Source: Streptomyces sp. SCSIO 30461 (GTDB lineage: Bacteria; Actinomycetota; Actinomycetes; Streptomycetales; Streptomycetaceae). From it: DNA of 64,000 nucleotides. The position numbers and the translations under genes were made by a program. The notes under the pieces are model-generated. The model was not told the DNA's origin. It saw only the letters and a list, made by a program, of their open reading frames with translations, and made no database searches. Shown here one piece after another: positions 1-8,811 of the stretch. The DNA lies in the NCBI RefSeq assembly GCF_037023745.1, contig NZ_CP146101.1:248001-312000 (forward strand). Reading direction: 5' to 3'. The number at the start of each line of letters is the position of its first letter. Positions within the stretch are counted from its first letter, which is position 1.

Positions 1-355
1 GGCCGTCGCGGGAAGCGGCCAGTGCGAGCGGCCCGACCTCCGCTTCCAGCTTGGCGACCGCGATCCCGGCAAGCTGCCGGTCCATGGTCACCGAGGTCAG
101 CAGCCGGTGCTCCCCCGCGTGGTAGACCTGAGCACCCTGACCGCAGACCGCGAGACCCCGGTAGTCCAGGGCGTCCAGTATGTGACGGGTCCAGGGCACG
201 GCACGCCCGGTGACGACGATGTGCGCCGCGCCCGCCGCCGTTGCGGCGGCGAGCGCTTCGCGCGTACGCCCGGAGACCGTGCCGTCGGAGCGCAGCAGCG
301 TCCCGTCGAGGTCTGTGGCTATCAACCGGAACGGAAGAAGGGAGGCGGGGCTCAC
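1..355 (-). CDS. HAD-superfamily (Cof-type) hydrolase, partial
   Basis: Only the N-terminal part lies in the window; the gene runs off the left edge. Translation from a GTG gives the HAD motif I DLDGT near residue 15, followed by an alpha-helical stretch and a VVTGR segment typical of motif II in the Cof/HAD-IIB phosphatases. Such enzymes hydrolyse phosphate esters of small metabolites in the cytoplasm; the substrate cannot be read from sequence. The start overlaps the serS stop by 4 bases (GTGA), so the two genes are probably co-transcribed and translationally coupled. Codon use is typical of the window. Confidence 0.82.
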   Translation of the reverse strand, partial: MSPASLLPFRLIATDLDGTLLRSDGTVSGRTREALAAATAAGAAHIVVTGRAVPWTRHILDALDYRGLAVCGQGAQVYHAGEHRLLTSVTMDRQLAGIAVAKLEAEVGPLALAASRDG

Positions 356-1629
356 TTGTCGACAGGCTCCAGGACCTCACGGCCACCGAGGTAGGGGCGC
401 AGGATCTCGGGCACCCGCACCGAACCGTCAGCCAACTGGTGGTTCTCCAGGATCGCGACGATCGTGCGCGGCACGGCGCACAACGTGCCGTTCAGCGTGG
501 CGAGCGGCTTGACCTGCTTGCCGTCCCGCACGCGGACCGACAGGCGGCGGGCCTGGAAGCCGTCGCAGTTCGAAGCGGAGGTCAGCTCGCGGTACTTGCC
601 CTGAGTGGGGATCCACGCTTCGCAGTCGTACTTACGCGAGGCGGACGAGCCGAGGTCGCCGGAGGCCACGTCGATGACCTGGAACGGCAGCTCCAGGGCG
701 TTCAGCCACTGCTTCTCCCACTCGAGGAGCCGCTGGTGCTCGTTCTGGGCGTCGTCCGGGTCGACGTAGGTGAACATCTCGACCTTGTCGAACTGGTGCA
801 CACGGAAGATTCCGCGGGTGTCCTTGCCGTAGGTGCCGGCCTCACGCCGGAAGCAGGGCGAGAAGCCCGCGTACCGCAGCGGCAGCTTGTCCGCGTCGAT
901 GATCTCGTCCATGTGGTACGCCGCCAGCGGCACTTCGGACGTGCCCACCAGGTAGAAGTCGTCCTTCTCCAGGTGGTACACGTTCTCCGCGGCCTGGCCG
1001 AGGAAGCCGGTGCCCTCCATGGCGCGCGGGCGGACCAGCGCGGGGGTCAGCATAGGGATGAACCCCGCCTCGGTGGCCTGGGCGATCGCCGCGTTCACGA
1101 GCGCGAGCTCCAGCAGGGCACCGACACCCGTCAGATAGTAGAAGCGCGACCCTGAGACCTTCGCGCCCCGTTCCACGTCGATGGCGCCGAGCGCCTCGCC
1201 GAGCTCCAAGTGGTCCTTGGGCTCGAAGCCTTCGGCGGTGAAGTCCCGGATCGTGCCATGGGTCTCCAGGACGACGAAGTCCTCCTCGCCGCCGACGGGC
1301 ACATCGGGGTGGACCAGGTTGCCGAGCTGGAGCGCCAGCCGACGGGTCTCCTCGTCGGCGTCGTTCTGCTCCGCCTCGGCCGCCTTGACGTCGGTCTTCA
1401 GCTGCTCGGCCTTCTTCAGCAGCTCCGCGCGCTCGTCGGGCGACGCCTTGGGGATGAGCTTGCCGAGCGACTTCTGCTCGGAGCGGAGTTCATCGAAGCG
1501 GATGCCGGACGACCTGCGCCGCTCATCGGCTGAGAGCAGGGCGTCGACAATGCCGACGTCCTCTCCACGGGCGCGCTGGGAGGCGCGAACACGGTCGGGG
1601 TCCTCACGGAGCAGGCGAAGGTCAATCAC
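352..1629 (-). CDS. serS: Seryl-tRNA synthetase
   Basis: 425 residues, the usual length for bacterial SerRS, which charges tRNA-Ser with serine in the cytoplasm. The N-terminus (MIDLRLLRE) leads into the long antiparallel coiled-coil arm (about residues 30-105) that grips the tRNA-Ser long variable arm. Class II features follow: a TSEVPL segment, motif 2 ([14 protein letters not shown], around 270) and the C-terminal GTLCAVPRT region with motif 3. The start is GTG. The gene overlaps the downstream HAD hydrolase by 4 bases. Its 5' side faces a 628-base gene-free region with DnaA-like boxes. Two tRNA-Ser genes that this enzyme would serve lie in the same window. Confidence 0.97.
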   Translation of the reverse strand: MIDLRLLREDPDRVRASQRARGEDVGIVDALLSADERRRSSGIRFDELRSEQKSLGKLIPKASPDERAELLKKAEQLKTDVKAAEAEQNDADEETRRLALQLGNLVHPDVPVGGEEDFVVLETHGTIRDFTAEGFEPKDHLELGEALGAIDVERGAKVSGSRFYYLTGVGALLELALVNAAIAQATEAGFIPMLTPALVRPRAMEGTGFLGQAAENVYHLEKDDFYLVGTSEVPLAAYHMDEIIDADKLPLRYAGFSPCFRREAGTYGKDTRGIFRVHQFDKVEMFTYVDPDDAQNEHQRLLEWEKQWLNALELPFQVIDVASGDLGSSASRKYDCEAWIPTQGKYRELTSASNCDGFQARRLSVRVRDGKQVKPLATLNGTLCAVPRTIVAILENHQLADGSVRVPEILRPYLGGREVLEPVDK

Positions 1630-1903
1630 CCCCCCAGGCTACCGGTGCCGTCTGTCGCTTCCCCACCCGATTGATATCGCGTGCGTGTCCCTTTATCGCA
1701 ATTGCCTCGACTGTCAGAAAATGTCGGATATGGGAAAAGCGGTCGTGGATCCGGAACGGCATCGACTGTTGGTCGGGGCGGTGGATGTCCGGCCGGTGAT
1801 CCGGTCGCCGAGGGGGTGGTCGCGGGGGGTGGTCGCGGGAGCGGGCGCTTGCTCGTCCCGACTGTCGGGCCTGGGTGCCGCGCCGCGGCATTGTCGGTGC
1901 GGG

Positions 1904-2222
1904 TTGTCCACAGGGTGTGGCGTTCCGTGAAAGTTATCCACAGGGTGCTTCGGTTGTCTGTGGATTGCGGAGGGGATCGTTCCGGCGTTGAGGCTGATCC
2001 TGGTTTAAGGATCATCGAGTTTCAGGTGGGCCCTCTCTTGAACCCGCTTCGTGCACTCTTTCGGGTGGCAATTCCCGGATCTGTAGATTCGATCAAGGTA
2101 ATTGCTTTGAGGGGCCGTCGTGACGCGCTGTGGATGCATGTGGGGCCAGTGGAGCGATTTGTCGACCATGTCGATCGACGGTATCGACTTGTCCCCAGGC
2201 CGAGGGATGGCCCTGTGGATAA
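1904..2222. promoter_or_regulatory. Cluster of DnaA-box-like sites in the serS-pheA intergenic region
   Basis: The 628 bases between serS and pheA hold no convincing gene. They contain TTGTCCACA (1904-1912, the Streptomyces-type DnaA box), TTATCCACA on the plus strand (1934-1942) and on the minus strand (2214-2222), and weaker minus-strand variants CAATCCACA (1959-1967) and GCATCCACA (2129-2137), plus TTGTCCCCA (2189-2197). That is at least three near-perfect boxes on both strands within 320 bases. I infer DnaA binding or titration rather than an origin, because no dnaA or dnaN gene is adjacent. serS promoter elements must also lie here but are not clear. Confidence 0.6.
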
Positions 2223-2257
2223 CTTTTGCCGATGGGTGACGGAAACTGGGCGAGCGG

Positions 2258-3208
2258 TTACGCGCGGCCGTCCTGGCAGCGCGCCAGCCAATCCGAGGCC
2301 GCCACGAAATCCGCGTCGGATGTCCCCCGGCGCAGCGTCCGCTCCTGGGGGCCTTGCTGCTCCGGCGGTGACACACCCGCCTGCGGATACGACCCGAGGA
2401 ACCGGACTTTCGGGCAGATCCGCTTCAGTCCCATCAGTGCCTCGCCGACCCGGCGGTCCGCGATATGGCCCTCGGCATCGATCGCGAAGCAGTAGTTCCC
2501 GATGCCCGCGCCCGTCGGCCGCGACTGCAGCAGCATCAGGTTCACACCGCGGACGGCGAACTCCTGGAGCAGTTCCAGCAAGGCGCCCGGGTGGTCGTCG
2601 CGCTGCCAGATGACGATCGAGGTCTTGTCGGCACCAGTCGGTGCGGCGGGCCTCGCGGGACGCCCGACCAGCACGAACCGCGTCTCCGCGTTCTCGGCGT
2701 CATGGATGTCGGTGACCAGTGGCTCAAGCCCGTAGGTCGCCGCCGCGAACTCCCCCGCGAAGGCGGCGTCGAAACGCCCCTCCTGTACCAGCCGCGCACC
2801 GTCGGCGTTCGACGCGGCCGACTCCCACACGGCGTCGGGCAACCGGGCCCGCAGCCAGTTGCGCACCTGCGGCTGCGCCACCGGATGCCCGGTCACCGTC
2901 TTCACGTCGGACAGCGTGGTGCCAGGACGTGCCAGCAGCGCGAACGTGATCGGCAGCAGCACCTCTCGGTAGATCATCAGCGGCTCGCCCGACGCCAATT
3001 CGTCCAGAGTCGCGGTGACCCCGCCCTCCACCGAGTTCTCGATCGGCACCAGCGCGGCGGCGGCCTCTCCGTTGCGTACGGCGTCGAGGGCGGCCGGTAC
3101 GGACACCATCGGGACAAGCTCCCGGGTCGCTGCCTCGGGCAGGGTACGCAGGGCCGCCTCGGTGAAGGTGCCCTCGGGGCCGAGATAGGTGTAGCGCATG
3201 GCGGACAT
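2258..3208 (-). CDS. pheA: Prephenate dehydratase
   Basis: About 316 residues. The enzyme converts prephenate to phenylpyruvate in phenylalanine synthesis. The N-terminal MRYTYLGPEGTFTEAAL block and the PIENSVEGGV segment (near residue 70) are classic PDT catalytic-domain motifs, as is ETRFVLVGR near 200. A C-terminal ACT domain follows (GALLELLQEF, then the LESRP-like LQSRPT), which senses phenylalanine. The open frame extends upstream, but the conserved start is MSAMRYTYLG, so I start at the first ATG; the next ATG, three codons on, is also possible. It is not fused to chorismate mutase. Confidence 0.94.
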   Translation of the reverse strand: MSAMRYTYLGPEGTFTEAALRTLPEAATRELVPMVSVPAALDAVRNGEAAAALVPIENSVEGGVTATLDELASGEPLMIYREVLLPITFALLARPGTTLSDVKTVTGHPVAQPQVRNWLRARLPDAVWESAASNADGARLVQEGRFDAAFAGEFAAATYGLEPLVTDIHDAENAETRFVLVGRPARPAAPTGADKTSIVIWQRDDHPGALLELLQEFAVRGVNLMLLQSRPTGAGIGNYCFAIDAEGHIADRRVGEALMGLKRICPKVRFLGSYPQAGVSPPEQQGPQERTLRRGTSDADFVAASDWLARCQDGRA

Positions 3209-3251
3209 ACCCGTCACCCTAGTGCGCCCATGCCCCTCGGCGCGTTCGCGA

Positions 3252-4592
3252 TCAGGCTTCCAGGAGCCGCTGCCCCACGTACTCGCCCTCCCCCGGCGCG
3301 CCCGGCACGGCGAACAACCCGCTCGCCTCGTGCCGGACGAACGGCGACAGGGCGTCGCCGCGGTCCAGCTTGCGCTGCACCGGGACGAAGCCCTTGAGGG
3401 GGTCCGCCTGCCAGCAGACGAAGAGCAGCCCGGCGTCCGGTGTGCCGTCGGCGGTGATTCCGTCGTGGAAGGAGAAGGGGCGTCGCAGCATCGCGGCTCC
3501 GCCGTTCTGCTCCGGAGCGGAGATCCTGGCGTGGGCGTTGTCGGGGATGACCAGTTTCCCGTCCGGGCCGGTCTTGTCGAGCGCGAGTTCGGTGCTCTCG
3601 CCACCGCCCGTCAGCGGGGCCCCGTCCGACTTTCGGCGGCCGATCACCCGCTCCTGCTGGGTCAGGGACAGCCGCTCCCAGTCGTCGAGCAGCATCCGGA
3701 TCCTGCGGACGACCGCGTACGAGCCGCCCGCCATCCACGCTGGCGTGCCACCGGCCGGTACGAAGATCCGTCGGCTGAAGTCCTGGTCGGAGGGCTTCGG
3801 ATTACGGGTGCCGTCGACCTGGCCCATCAGGTTGCGCGCGGTCATCGGCTGGGCCGTCGCACCCGGCGAGCGGTTGAAGCCGCTCATCTGCCAGCGCACG
3901 CGCGCCGCGTCGCCCGCGTCCTTCTGGATCGCCCGGAGGGCGTGGAAGGCGACCAGGGAGTCGTTGGCTCCGATCTGCACCCAGAGGTCGCCGTCCGAAC
4001 GCCGGTTGTCGAGCCGGTCGGACGAGAACGGCGGCAGCGGGTCCAACTCGGCCGGGCACCGCGCGGTCAGGCCTGTGCGGTCGAAGAAGGTGCGGCCGAA
4101 GCCGAAGGTGATGGTGAGCGAGGACGGGCCCGCGTCCAGCGCCACGCCCGTGTCGCCGCTGCCCGCGGGCTTTCCCGCCATCAGCAGGGCGGCCGCCACC
4201 GACCAGCGGCGCATCAGCGCGGCGGCCTTCCTGCGGCTCGCGCTCGCGTCACCAGCGGTCAGGTCGAAGGCCATGAGATGGCCGCGGGACTGGAGGGGAG
4301 TGGTGATTCCCGCCTGGTGGCCGCCCGCGGCCGCGGCGTGGAAGCGCTCGGCCGTGGAGCCGACCGTGGCCAGCGCGATCGGTGCATCACCGGCTGCAGC
4401 GGCATGGGCCGCGGCCCCGGCGGCACCGCCCAGTGCGAGGCCGGCTGCCCCGGCCGCGCCGAGCAGCCGCCGCCGTGAGACACCGGGGCCGTCGCCGCCG
4501 GCGGCTGCGGCCGAGGCGGTGGATGAGGTCGCCGCCGTGGCTGCGGCGGTGGCCGTGGTGGATTCGGTGGTCGTGCTGGTGCTGTCGTTCAT
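3252..4592 (-). CDS. dtpA: Secreted Dyp-type haem peroxidase DtpA
   Basis: 446 residues with a Ser/Thr/Ala-rich leader and a twin-arginine motif (SRRRLLG) followed by a hydrophobic Ala/Gly stretch ending near residue 65, so it is exported folded by Tat. The Dyp GXXDG motif is present as GQVDG near 260, with Arg in MLRRPFSF and a candidate haem His in DNAHARIS. Family members (EfeB/DtpA) are haem peroxidases. In Streptomyces lividans DtpA acts with Sco and ECuC in maturing the copper oxidase GlxA; the same neighbours sit just downstream here in an 8-base-spaced array, which supports that role. Final assignment between DtpA and EfeB rests on this context. Confidence 0.88.
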   Translation of the reverse strand: MNDSTSTTTESTTATAAATAATSSTASAAAAGGDGPGVSRRRLLGAAGAAGLALGGAAGAAAHAAAAGDAPIALATVGSTAERFHAAAAGGHQAGITTPLQSRGHLMAFDLTAGDASASRRKAAALMRRWSVAAALLMAGKPAGSGDTGVALDAGPSSLTITFGFGRTFFDRTGLTARCPAELDPLPPFSSDRLDNRRSDGDLWVQIGANDSLVAFHALRAIQKDAGDAARVRWQMSGFNRSPGATAQPMTARNLMGQVDGTRNPKPSDQDFSRRIFVPAGGTPAWMAGGSYAVVRRIRMLLDDWERLSLTQQERVIGRRKSDGAPLTGGGESTELALDKTGPDGKLVIPDNAHARISAPEQNGGAAMLRRPFSFHDGITADGTPDAGLLFVCWQADPLKGFVPVQRKLDRGDALSPFVRHEASGLFAVPGAPGEGEYVGQRLLEA

Positions 4593-4599
4593 GGCCTCG

Positions 4600-6708
4600 T
4601 CAGCCGCCGATCTTCACGTTCTTCTCGACGGACGTCTGATCGATGTCCGATGTCCGTACGGTGAGCAGGATCCGCCACTCGCCAGGTAGGGGGACCTGGA
4701 TGTTGTCCGCCCCCCACCGGCCGGGCGCGGAACGGGTGAGCCGGGCTGGAAGCGGTCCGATCGCCTGGTCCTCGAGGGTGAAGGAGACCTTTACCTCCGG
4801 GACGTCCAGCGGACGCCCATCGGGTCCGTTCACCTGGATCCGCAGTGCGTTGGCGCCGGAGCTGCCGGGCGTGACGTTCATCCGGAGCGTGCCCTTGCCG
4901 TTGGTGCCGCCGGCGTCGAAGCCGACGGCGAAGTCCACCGGCTTGCCGGGGGTGGCACCGGTGGACGCCTGGGAGCCGTACGCCCGTGCCGCGTTCTCCT
5001 CGGTGCGCCCCGGCTCGGTGGAGGTCAACGCGGTCGTGACGGCGAGGAGGGCGATGGCGATGCCCGCCTCTGCCAGCACCGAGCGCCGCAGGCCGGTGCG
5101 GGCGGGGTCCGCGTCTCTGACGCGCTTGCGCTGTGCGGTCGCCAGCGCGACCTGCTGGCGGGCGAGTTGAGCGGCACGCTCCGGGGCGACCGGCTCCGGC
5201 TTCGACGCGGTCTCAGCGCCGGTGCCGCCGGTGCCGGTCCCTGTCTCGTTCCTGTTCTCAGTCTCGGTCGCGGCTTCGGGGCCGACTCCGCTGCCGACCC
5301 CCCCTCCGCGAGCGGCCTCCGGCTCGCCGTCGCCGTCCGCGTCGAGCTTGCCTTGTTCCGTGTCCGTGTCCGTCCGGGTGCCGATGCTCTCCGCGCCCGT
5401 GCCCTCCGTGCCGGCGGCCAGTCGCGTCGTCCAGCGCCGGGAGATCGCGGCGGCCCCGACCAGCACGGCCACCAGACCCACCTTGACCAGCAGCAGCCGC
5501 CCGTACGAGGTCCCGGTCAGAGCCGACCACGAGCCGACCTGGCGCCAGGACTGGTACGCGCCCGTCAGTGTCAGGACGACAACCGAGACGAACGCGAGCC
5601 GAGAGAAGCGAAGCACCGCCGCGCGGTCCAGTGCCGGGGTCCGGTACAGGGCCACGAGTACCGCGGCCAGACCGCCCAGCCAGGCGGCGGCGGCCAGCAT
5701 GTGGAGCACGTCCACCGGCATCGCGATGCCCGCCTGCAGACCGGTCGACGCGTGCTCGGAGAGCGCCCAGCTGCCGGCGATCCCGGCCGCGATGACCGTG
5801 CCGCCGATGGCGAGTCCGAACGTGAGGTCGTTCTTGTCCGCCCTATCCGCCTTGTCCGCCTTGTCCGTCTGCTCGGACTGCTCTGCCTCGGTGCCGCGCC
5901 TCGCGTACGCCCCGAACAGCACCGCCAGGAACAGCGCCGCCGCGCCGAGTAGCAGCAGCCTGGACACCAGCGCGGTCCCGGTCTTGGTCCCCAGGACGGC
6001 CTTGAGCCCGCCCAGATCGAGCACGTCAGCCAGCTCCCCGGAACCGGTGTACGGGGTGCGCAGCACCAGCATCGCCAGCGTCGCGGCGATCAGCGTCCCC
6101 CAGCCCCGCACGATCAGCCGCTGCAACGGCCGCTCGCCCGCGCCGTCCCGCCAGCAGGCGAGGACGAACGCCGCACCGCCCGCGAGCATGATGAAGCCCG
6201 CATAGGCCGCGTACCGCGCGACCCCGTACAGCGTTCCGACGAGGCCGCCGCCCGCCTCCTGCTTCGGCAGGGCGACCACGGTCCGCGAGGGGGCGCCGAT
6301 CGAGAACGTGAAGGCGCCGGCCACCGGATGGCTGTCGGCGGACACCGCCTGCCACGCCACGGTGTACGTGCCCTTGACCAGGCCGTCGGTATCGATGGAG
6401 ACGCCGTACCGGACGACGCCCGCACCGGACAGATCGCGCAGCAGGCCGCTGTCGACCCGCTTGCTCTTGGGGTCGAGAACCCGGATCGAGTCGTTCCCCA
6501 TGGCGACCTGCTCGGAGAAGGTGAGCGTGACGTCCTTGGGTGCGGTGGCGAGCACCGCCCCGTCCTTCGGGTTGCTCCCGGTCAGCGCGGCGTGCGCGCT
6601 CGCGGGCGTGGCGCCGGCGAGCAGCGTGCCGATCAGGGCGGCGGTGACGAGCAGCAGCCGGACCAGGGCGGTGCCCAGGGTCCCGAAGCGCGGGGCGGTG
6701 GCCGTCAT
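4600..6708 (-). CDS. CopC-CopD fusion, copper resistance/import membrane protein
   Basis: 702 residues. A signal peptide ends in ASAHAAL, placing a His at the mature N-terminus as in CopC copper sites; the CopC domain covers roughly residues 38-135, with the second CopC signature DSHPVAGAF. A CopD-type multi-spanning region (about 160-420, eight or so hydrophobic segments) follows. A Lys/Asp repeat (about 280-295) and a long Glu/Thr/Gly linker (about 425-515) are loop insertions. The last 120 residues form an extracytoplasmic beta-rich domain similar to YtkA-like domains. It probably moves or binds copper at the membrane. It lies between dtpA (8-base gap) and ecuC in one copper operon. Confidence 0.88.
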   Translation of the reverse strand: MTATAPRFGTLGTALVRLLLVTAALIGTLLAGATPASAHAALTGSNPKDGAVLATAPKDVTLTFSEQVAMGNDSIRVLDPKSKRVDSGLLRDLSGAGVVRYGVSIDTDGLVKGTYTVAWQAVSADSHPVAGAFTFSIGAPSRTVVALPKQEAGGGLVGTLYGVARYAAYAGFIMLAGGAAFVLACWRDGAGERPLQRLIVRGWGTLIAATLAMLVLRTPYTGSGELADVLDLGGLKAVLGTKTGTALVSRLLLLGAAALFLAVLFGAYARRGTEAEQSEQTDKADKADRADKNDLTFGLAIGGTVIAAGIAGSWALSEHASTGLQAGIAMPVDVLHMLAAAAWLGGLAAVLVALYRTPALDRAAVLRFSRLAFVSVVVLTLTGAYQSWRQVGSWSALTGTSYGRLLLVKVGLVAVLVGAAAISRRWTTRLAAGTEGTGAESIGTRTDTDTEQGKLDADGDGEPEAARGGGVGSGVGPEAATETENRNETGTGTGGTGAETASKPEPVAPERAAQLARQQVALATAQRKRVRDADPARTGLRRSVLAEAGIAIALLAVTTALTSTEPGRTEENAARAYGSQASTGATPGKPVDFAVGFDAGGTNGKGTLRMNVTPGSSGANALRIQVNGPDGRPLDVPEVKVSFTLEDQAIGPLPARLTRSAPGRWGADNIQVPLPGEWRILLTVRTSDIDQTSVEKNVKIGG

Positions 6709-6727
6709 GGTGTGTTCCCTCGGTGCG

Positions 6728-7189
6728 TCAGTGGTGCTTCGGGTTGTACGTGGCTTCCTTCACCGGAAGCTCAACCTCGACCTGGCCGGACTTCTCGAAG
6801 TGCAGTTCCACGGACACGTTGTCGCCAGCCTTCAGCTGCCGCTTGAGCCCCATGAACATCATGTGACTCGCGCCGCGTTCGAGGTTCAGCTCCCCGTTCG
6901 CCGGGACGTCGAAGGCCGTGACGTGCTGCATCTTCTGGCCTTTGGTCTCGTGGATCGTCACCTCGTCGGCTATCTCGCTGGTGACCGAGGTGAGTTTGTC
7001 CCCCTCACCGCCGCTGTTGGTGACGGTGAGGAACCCGGAGGCCATGTCCCCGACAGGCTGGGGCATGAAGGCGCCGCTGATCTTGATGTCCGGGCCGTCC
7101 GGCACCGCGCCGGACGAGCACCCCGCCAGTGTCATGCTCGCCGCGGCGACCAGGCACGCGGCGATGGCGGCAGCGGTGCGGCGGTTCAC
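6728..7189 (-). CDS. ecuC: PCuAC-type periplasmic copper(I) chaperone (ECuC-like lipoprotein)
   Basis: 153 residues. The N-terminus is a lipoprotein signal with lipobox LAGC near residue 23. The PCuAC copper motif H-x(n)-M-x(n)-H-x-M is visible: IHETKGQKM, then GASHMMFM about 30 residues later. A His-rich tail (NPKHH) ends the protein. The family passes Cu(I) to Sco proteins and cupredoxin oxidases outside the membrane. The GTG start overlaps the sco stop by 4 bases, so chaperone and Sco are made together; in S. lividans the same pair feeds copper to GlxA and cytochrome oxidase. Confidence 0.9.
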   Translation of the reverse strand: MNRRTAAAIAACLVAAASMTLAGCSSGAVPDGPDIKISGAFMPQPVGDMASGFLTVTNSGGEGDKLTSVTSEIADEVTIHETKGQKMQHVTAFDVPANGELNLERGASHMMFMGLKRQLKAGDNVSVELHFEKSGQVEVELPVKEATYNPKHH

Positions 7190-7878
7190 GGTCGCTCCCC
7201 CTTGATGAGTTTCGGCAGGTCCTTGGCGTAGTCCTCGGTGCTGGTGTCCTCCCCGTAGAGCACGTAGCCCTGGTCGGTCTTGGGCGAGAAGGCGATCACC
7301 TGTGCGCCGTGCATGGAGACGACGGAACCGTCCTTCTCCTTCTTCGGCGGGTCGATCCCGATGCCCAGCTGCCGCGCGCCCGCCTGGATGGTCGGAAAGT
7401 CGCCGGTGAGCCCGGTGAAGGAGGCGTCACCAGCCGACGGCAGCCACTTGGCGAGCTCGGCGGAGGTGTCCCGTTCGGGGTCGGTGGTGACGAAGACGAC
7501 CTGGAGCTTGTCCTGGTCGGCCTTGGGCAGCTTCTTCTTGGCGACGGCGATGTTGCTCATCGTCAGCGGGCACACGTCCGGGCAGTGGGTGTAGCCGAAG
7601 TAGACCAGCGTCGGCTTGCCCTTGGTCTGTGCGCGGAAGTCGTAGGCCTTGCCCTCGGTGTCCTTCAGGACGAGGTCGGGCTTGGTGAAGGGGCGGTCGA
7701 GGACCGTGGCCGCCTTGGTCTTCGGCTCGGCGGAGACATCGCCGAAGCCACCGGCCCCGGCCGGTGCCGGATCGTCGGCGGAGCCGCAGGCGGAGAGGGT
7801 CAGCGCGGCGGCCGCCGCGAGGGCGGCGGCTGTCAGCTTCTTCGCGTGCTTCTTGTTCTGCTTGTTCTGCTTGTGCAT
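7186..7878 (-). CDS. sco: Sco1/SenC copper metallochaperone (lipoprotein)
   Basis: About 230 residues. A Lys-rich N-terminus and hydrophobic stretch end in the lipobox LSAC. The thioredoxin-like fold carries the Sco copper motif CPDVCP (in YTHCPDVCPLT) and the distal His in VSMHGAQ. It delivers copper to the CuA site of cytochrome oxidase and to other copper enzymes. The frame could start 14 codons further upstream at a GTG, but the ATG at 7878 gives a normal signal peptide. The stop overlaps ecuC. Confidence 0.92.
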   Translation of the reverse strand: MHKQNKQNKKHAKKLTAAALAAAAALTLSACGSADDPAPAGAGGFGDVSAEPKTKAATVLDRPFTKPDLVLKDTEGKAYDFRAQTKGKPTLVYFGYTHCPDVCPLTMSNIAVAKKKLPKADQDKLQVVFVTTDPERDTSAELAKWLPSAGDASFTGLTGDFPTIQAGARQLGIGIDPPKKEKDGSVVSMHGAQVIAFSPKTDQGYVLYGEDTSTEDYAKDLPKLIKGERP

Positions 7879-7967
7879 GGAGGAATGTCCCAGTGGTGAC
7901 GTGATGAGGTGCCGGTACACAGGGTTGCGAGGCGCCTGGTCGGGAGGCGCCTGGTCAGGAGGCGCGG

Positions 7968-8714
7968 TCAGGAGGTGCGTCGCCGCCCCGCCAGCACGCC
8001 GAACGCGACCCCCGCGACGCCCACCGCGATACCGACGACGGCCAGCACACGGGCGGTGGTGTCGCTGCCCGACGCGGCCGCCGCGGATTCGGACCCGCCA
8101 TCGCCGTGCTCGCCGCCTTGGTGGCCCTTGGCGTTCTTGTCGTCGGTCGCGGCGCCACCGCCGTGGTGATCACCCGTCGCGGCCGACAGGGTGAGCACGG
8201 GCGCCGGGTTCTCCGGCTCCGCAGCGCCTTCCTTCGGCTCCTCGATCCAGCGCACGACCTCCTTGTTGTCGTACGTCTGGAGGGCCTTGAAGACCAGCGA
8301 GTCGGTGTCCTCGGGCAGCTTGCCGAGCGACACCGGGAACTGCTGGAACTCACCGGGGGCGATCTTGCCGCCGTCTGAGGTCCAAGTGATCTTGGTGACG
8401 GCCTCGGTGATCTGCTTGCCGTGCACGGTGAGCGGCTTGGCCAGCCTGGCCTTGGTGACGGCTGCCTTCCAGCCGGGGACGGGCTGCGGCATCACGGAGG
8501 ACAGCGGGTGCTCGGTGGGGAGATTGACCTCCAGCTTCACCGTGGAGGCGGAGTCCCGCTCGTTGGGGACCTTGAAGTTGACCGTGGCGTAGCCGCCCTT
8601 GGCCGCTTCGCCCTGCGGCTGCACGCTGACATGGGCGAAGGCGGGGACGGAGAGCAGCAGCACGGAGGAAGCGGCGATCCCGGCGGTGACGGTGAGACGG
8701 GAGAAGGTGTTCAT
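7968..8714 (-). CDS. YcnI-like DUF1775 copper-associated membrane protein
   Basis: 248 residues. A signal peptide ends in AFAHVSVQPQGEAAKGG, putting a His near the mature N-terminus, the hallmark of YcnI domains, which bind Cu(II) through an N-terminal His and a Trp. A conserved KITWTSDGGKI stretch and a mid-region VNLP segment match the family. The C-terminus is a Gly/His/Ala-rich linker, one transmembrane helix and an RRR stop-transfer, so the domain faces outward. It is the first gene of the copper run; the open frame extends 26 codons further upstream, but the ATG used here gives a proper signal peptide. Confidence 0.88.
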   Translation of the reverse strand: MNTFSRLTVTAGIAASSVLLLSVPAFAHVSVQPQGEAAKGGYATVNFKVPNERDSASTVKLEVNLPTEHPLSSVMPQPVPGWKAAVTKARLAKPLTVHGKQITEAVTKITWTSDGGKIAPGEFQQFPVSLGKLPEDTDSLVFKALQTYDNKEVVRWIEEPKEGAAEPENPAPVLTLSAATGDHHGGGAATDDKNAKGHQGGEHGDGGSESAAAASGSDTTARVLAVVGIAVGVAGVAFGVLAGRRRTS

Positions 8715-8811
8715 GGTGAAGGACACTCCACGGAGCAGAAGCTGAAAGGTGATCGGCCCGTGCGCGGGTACGCCCGGACACTGCGGCACCACCCCCCTGG
8801 AGTGGTCCGCG

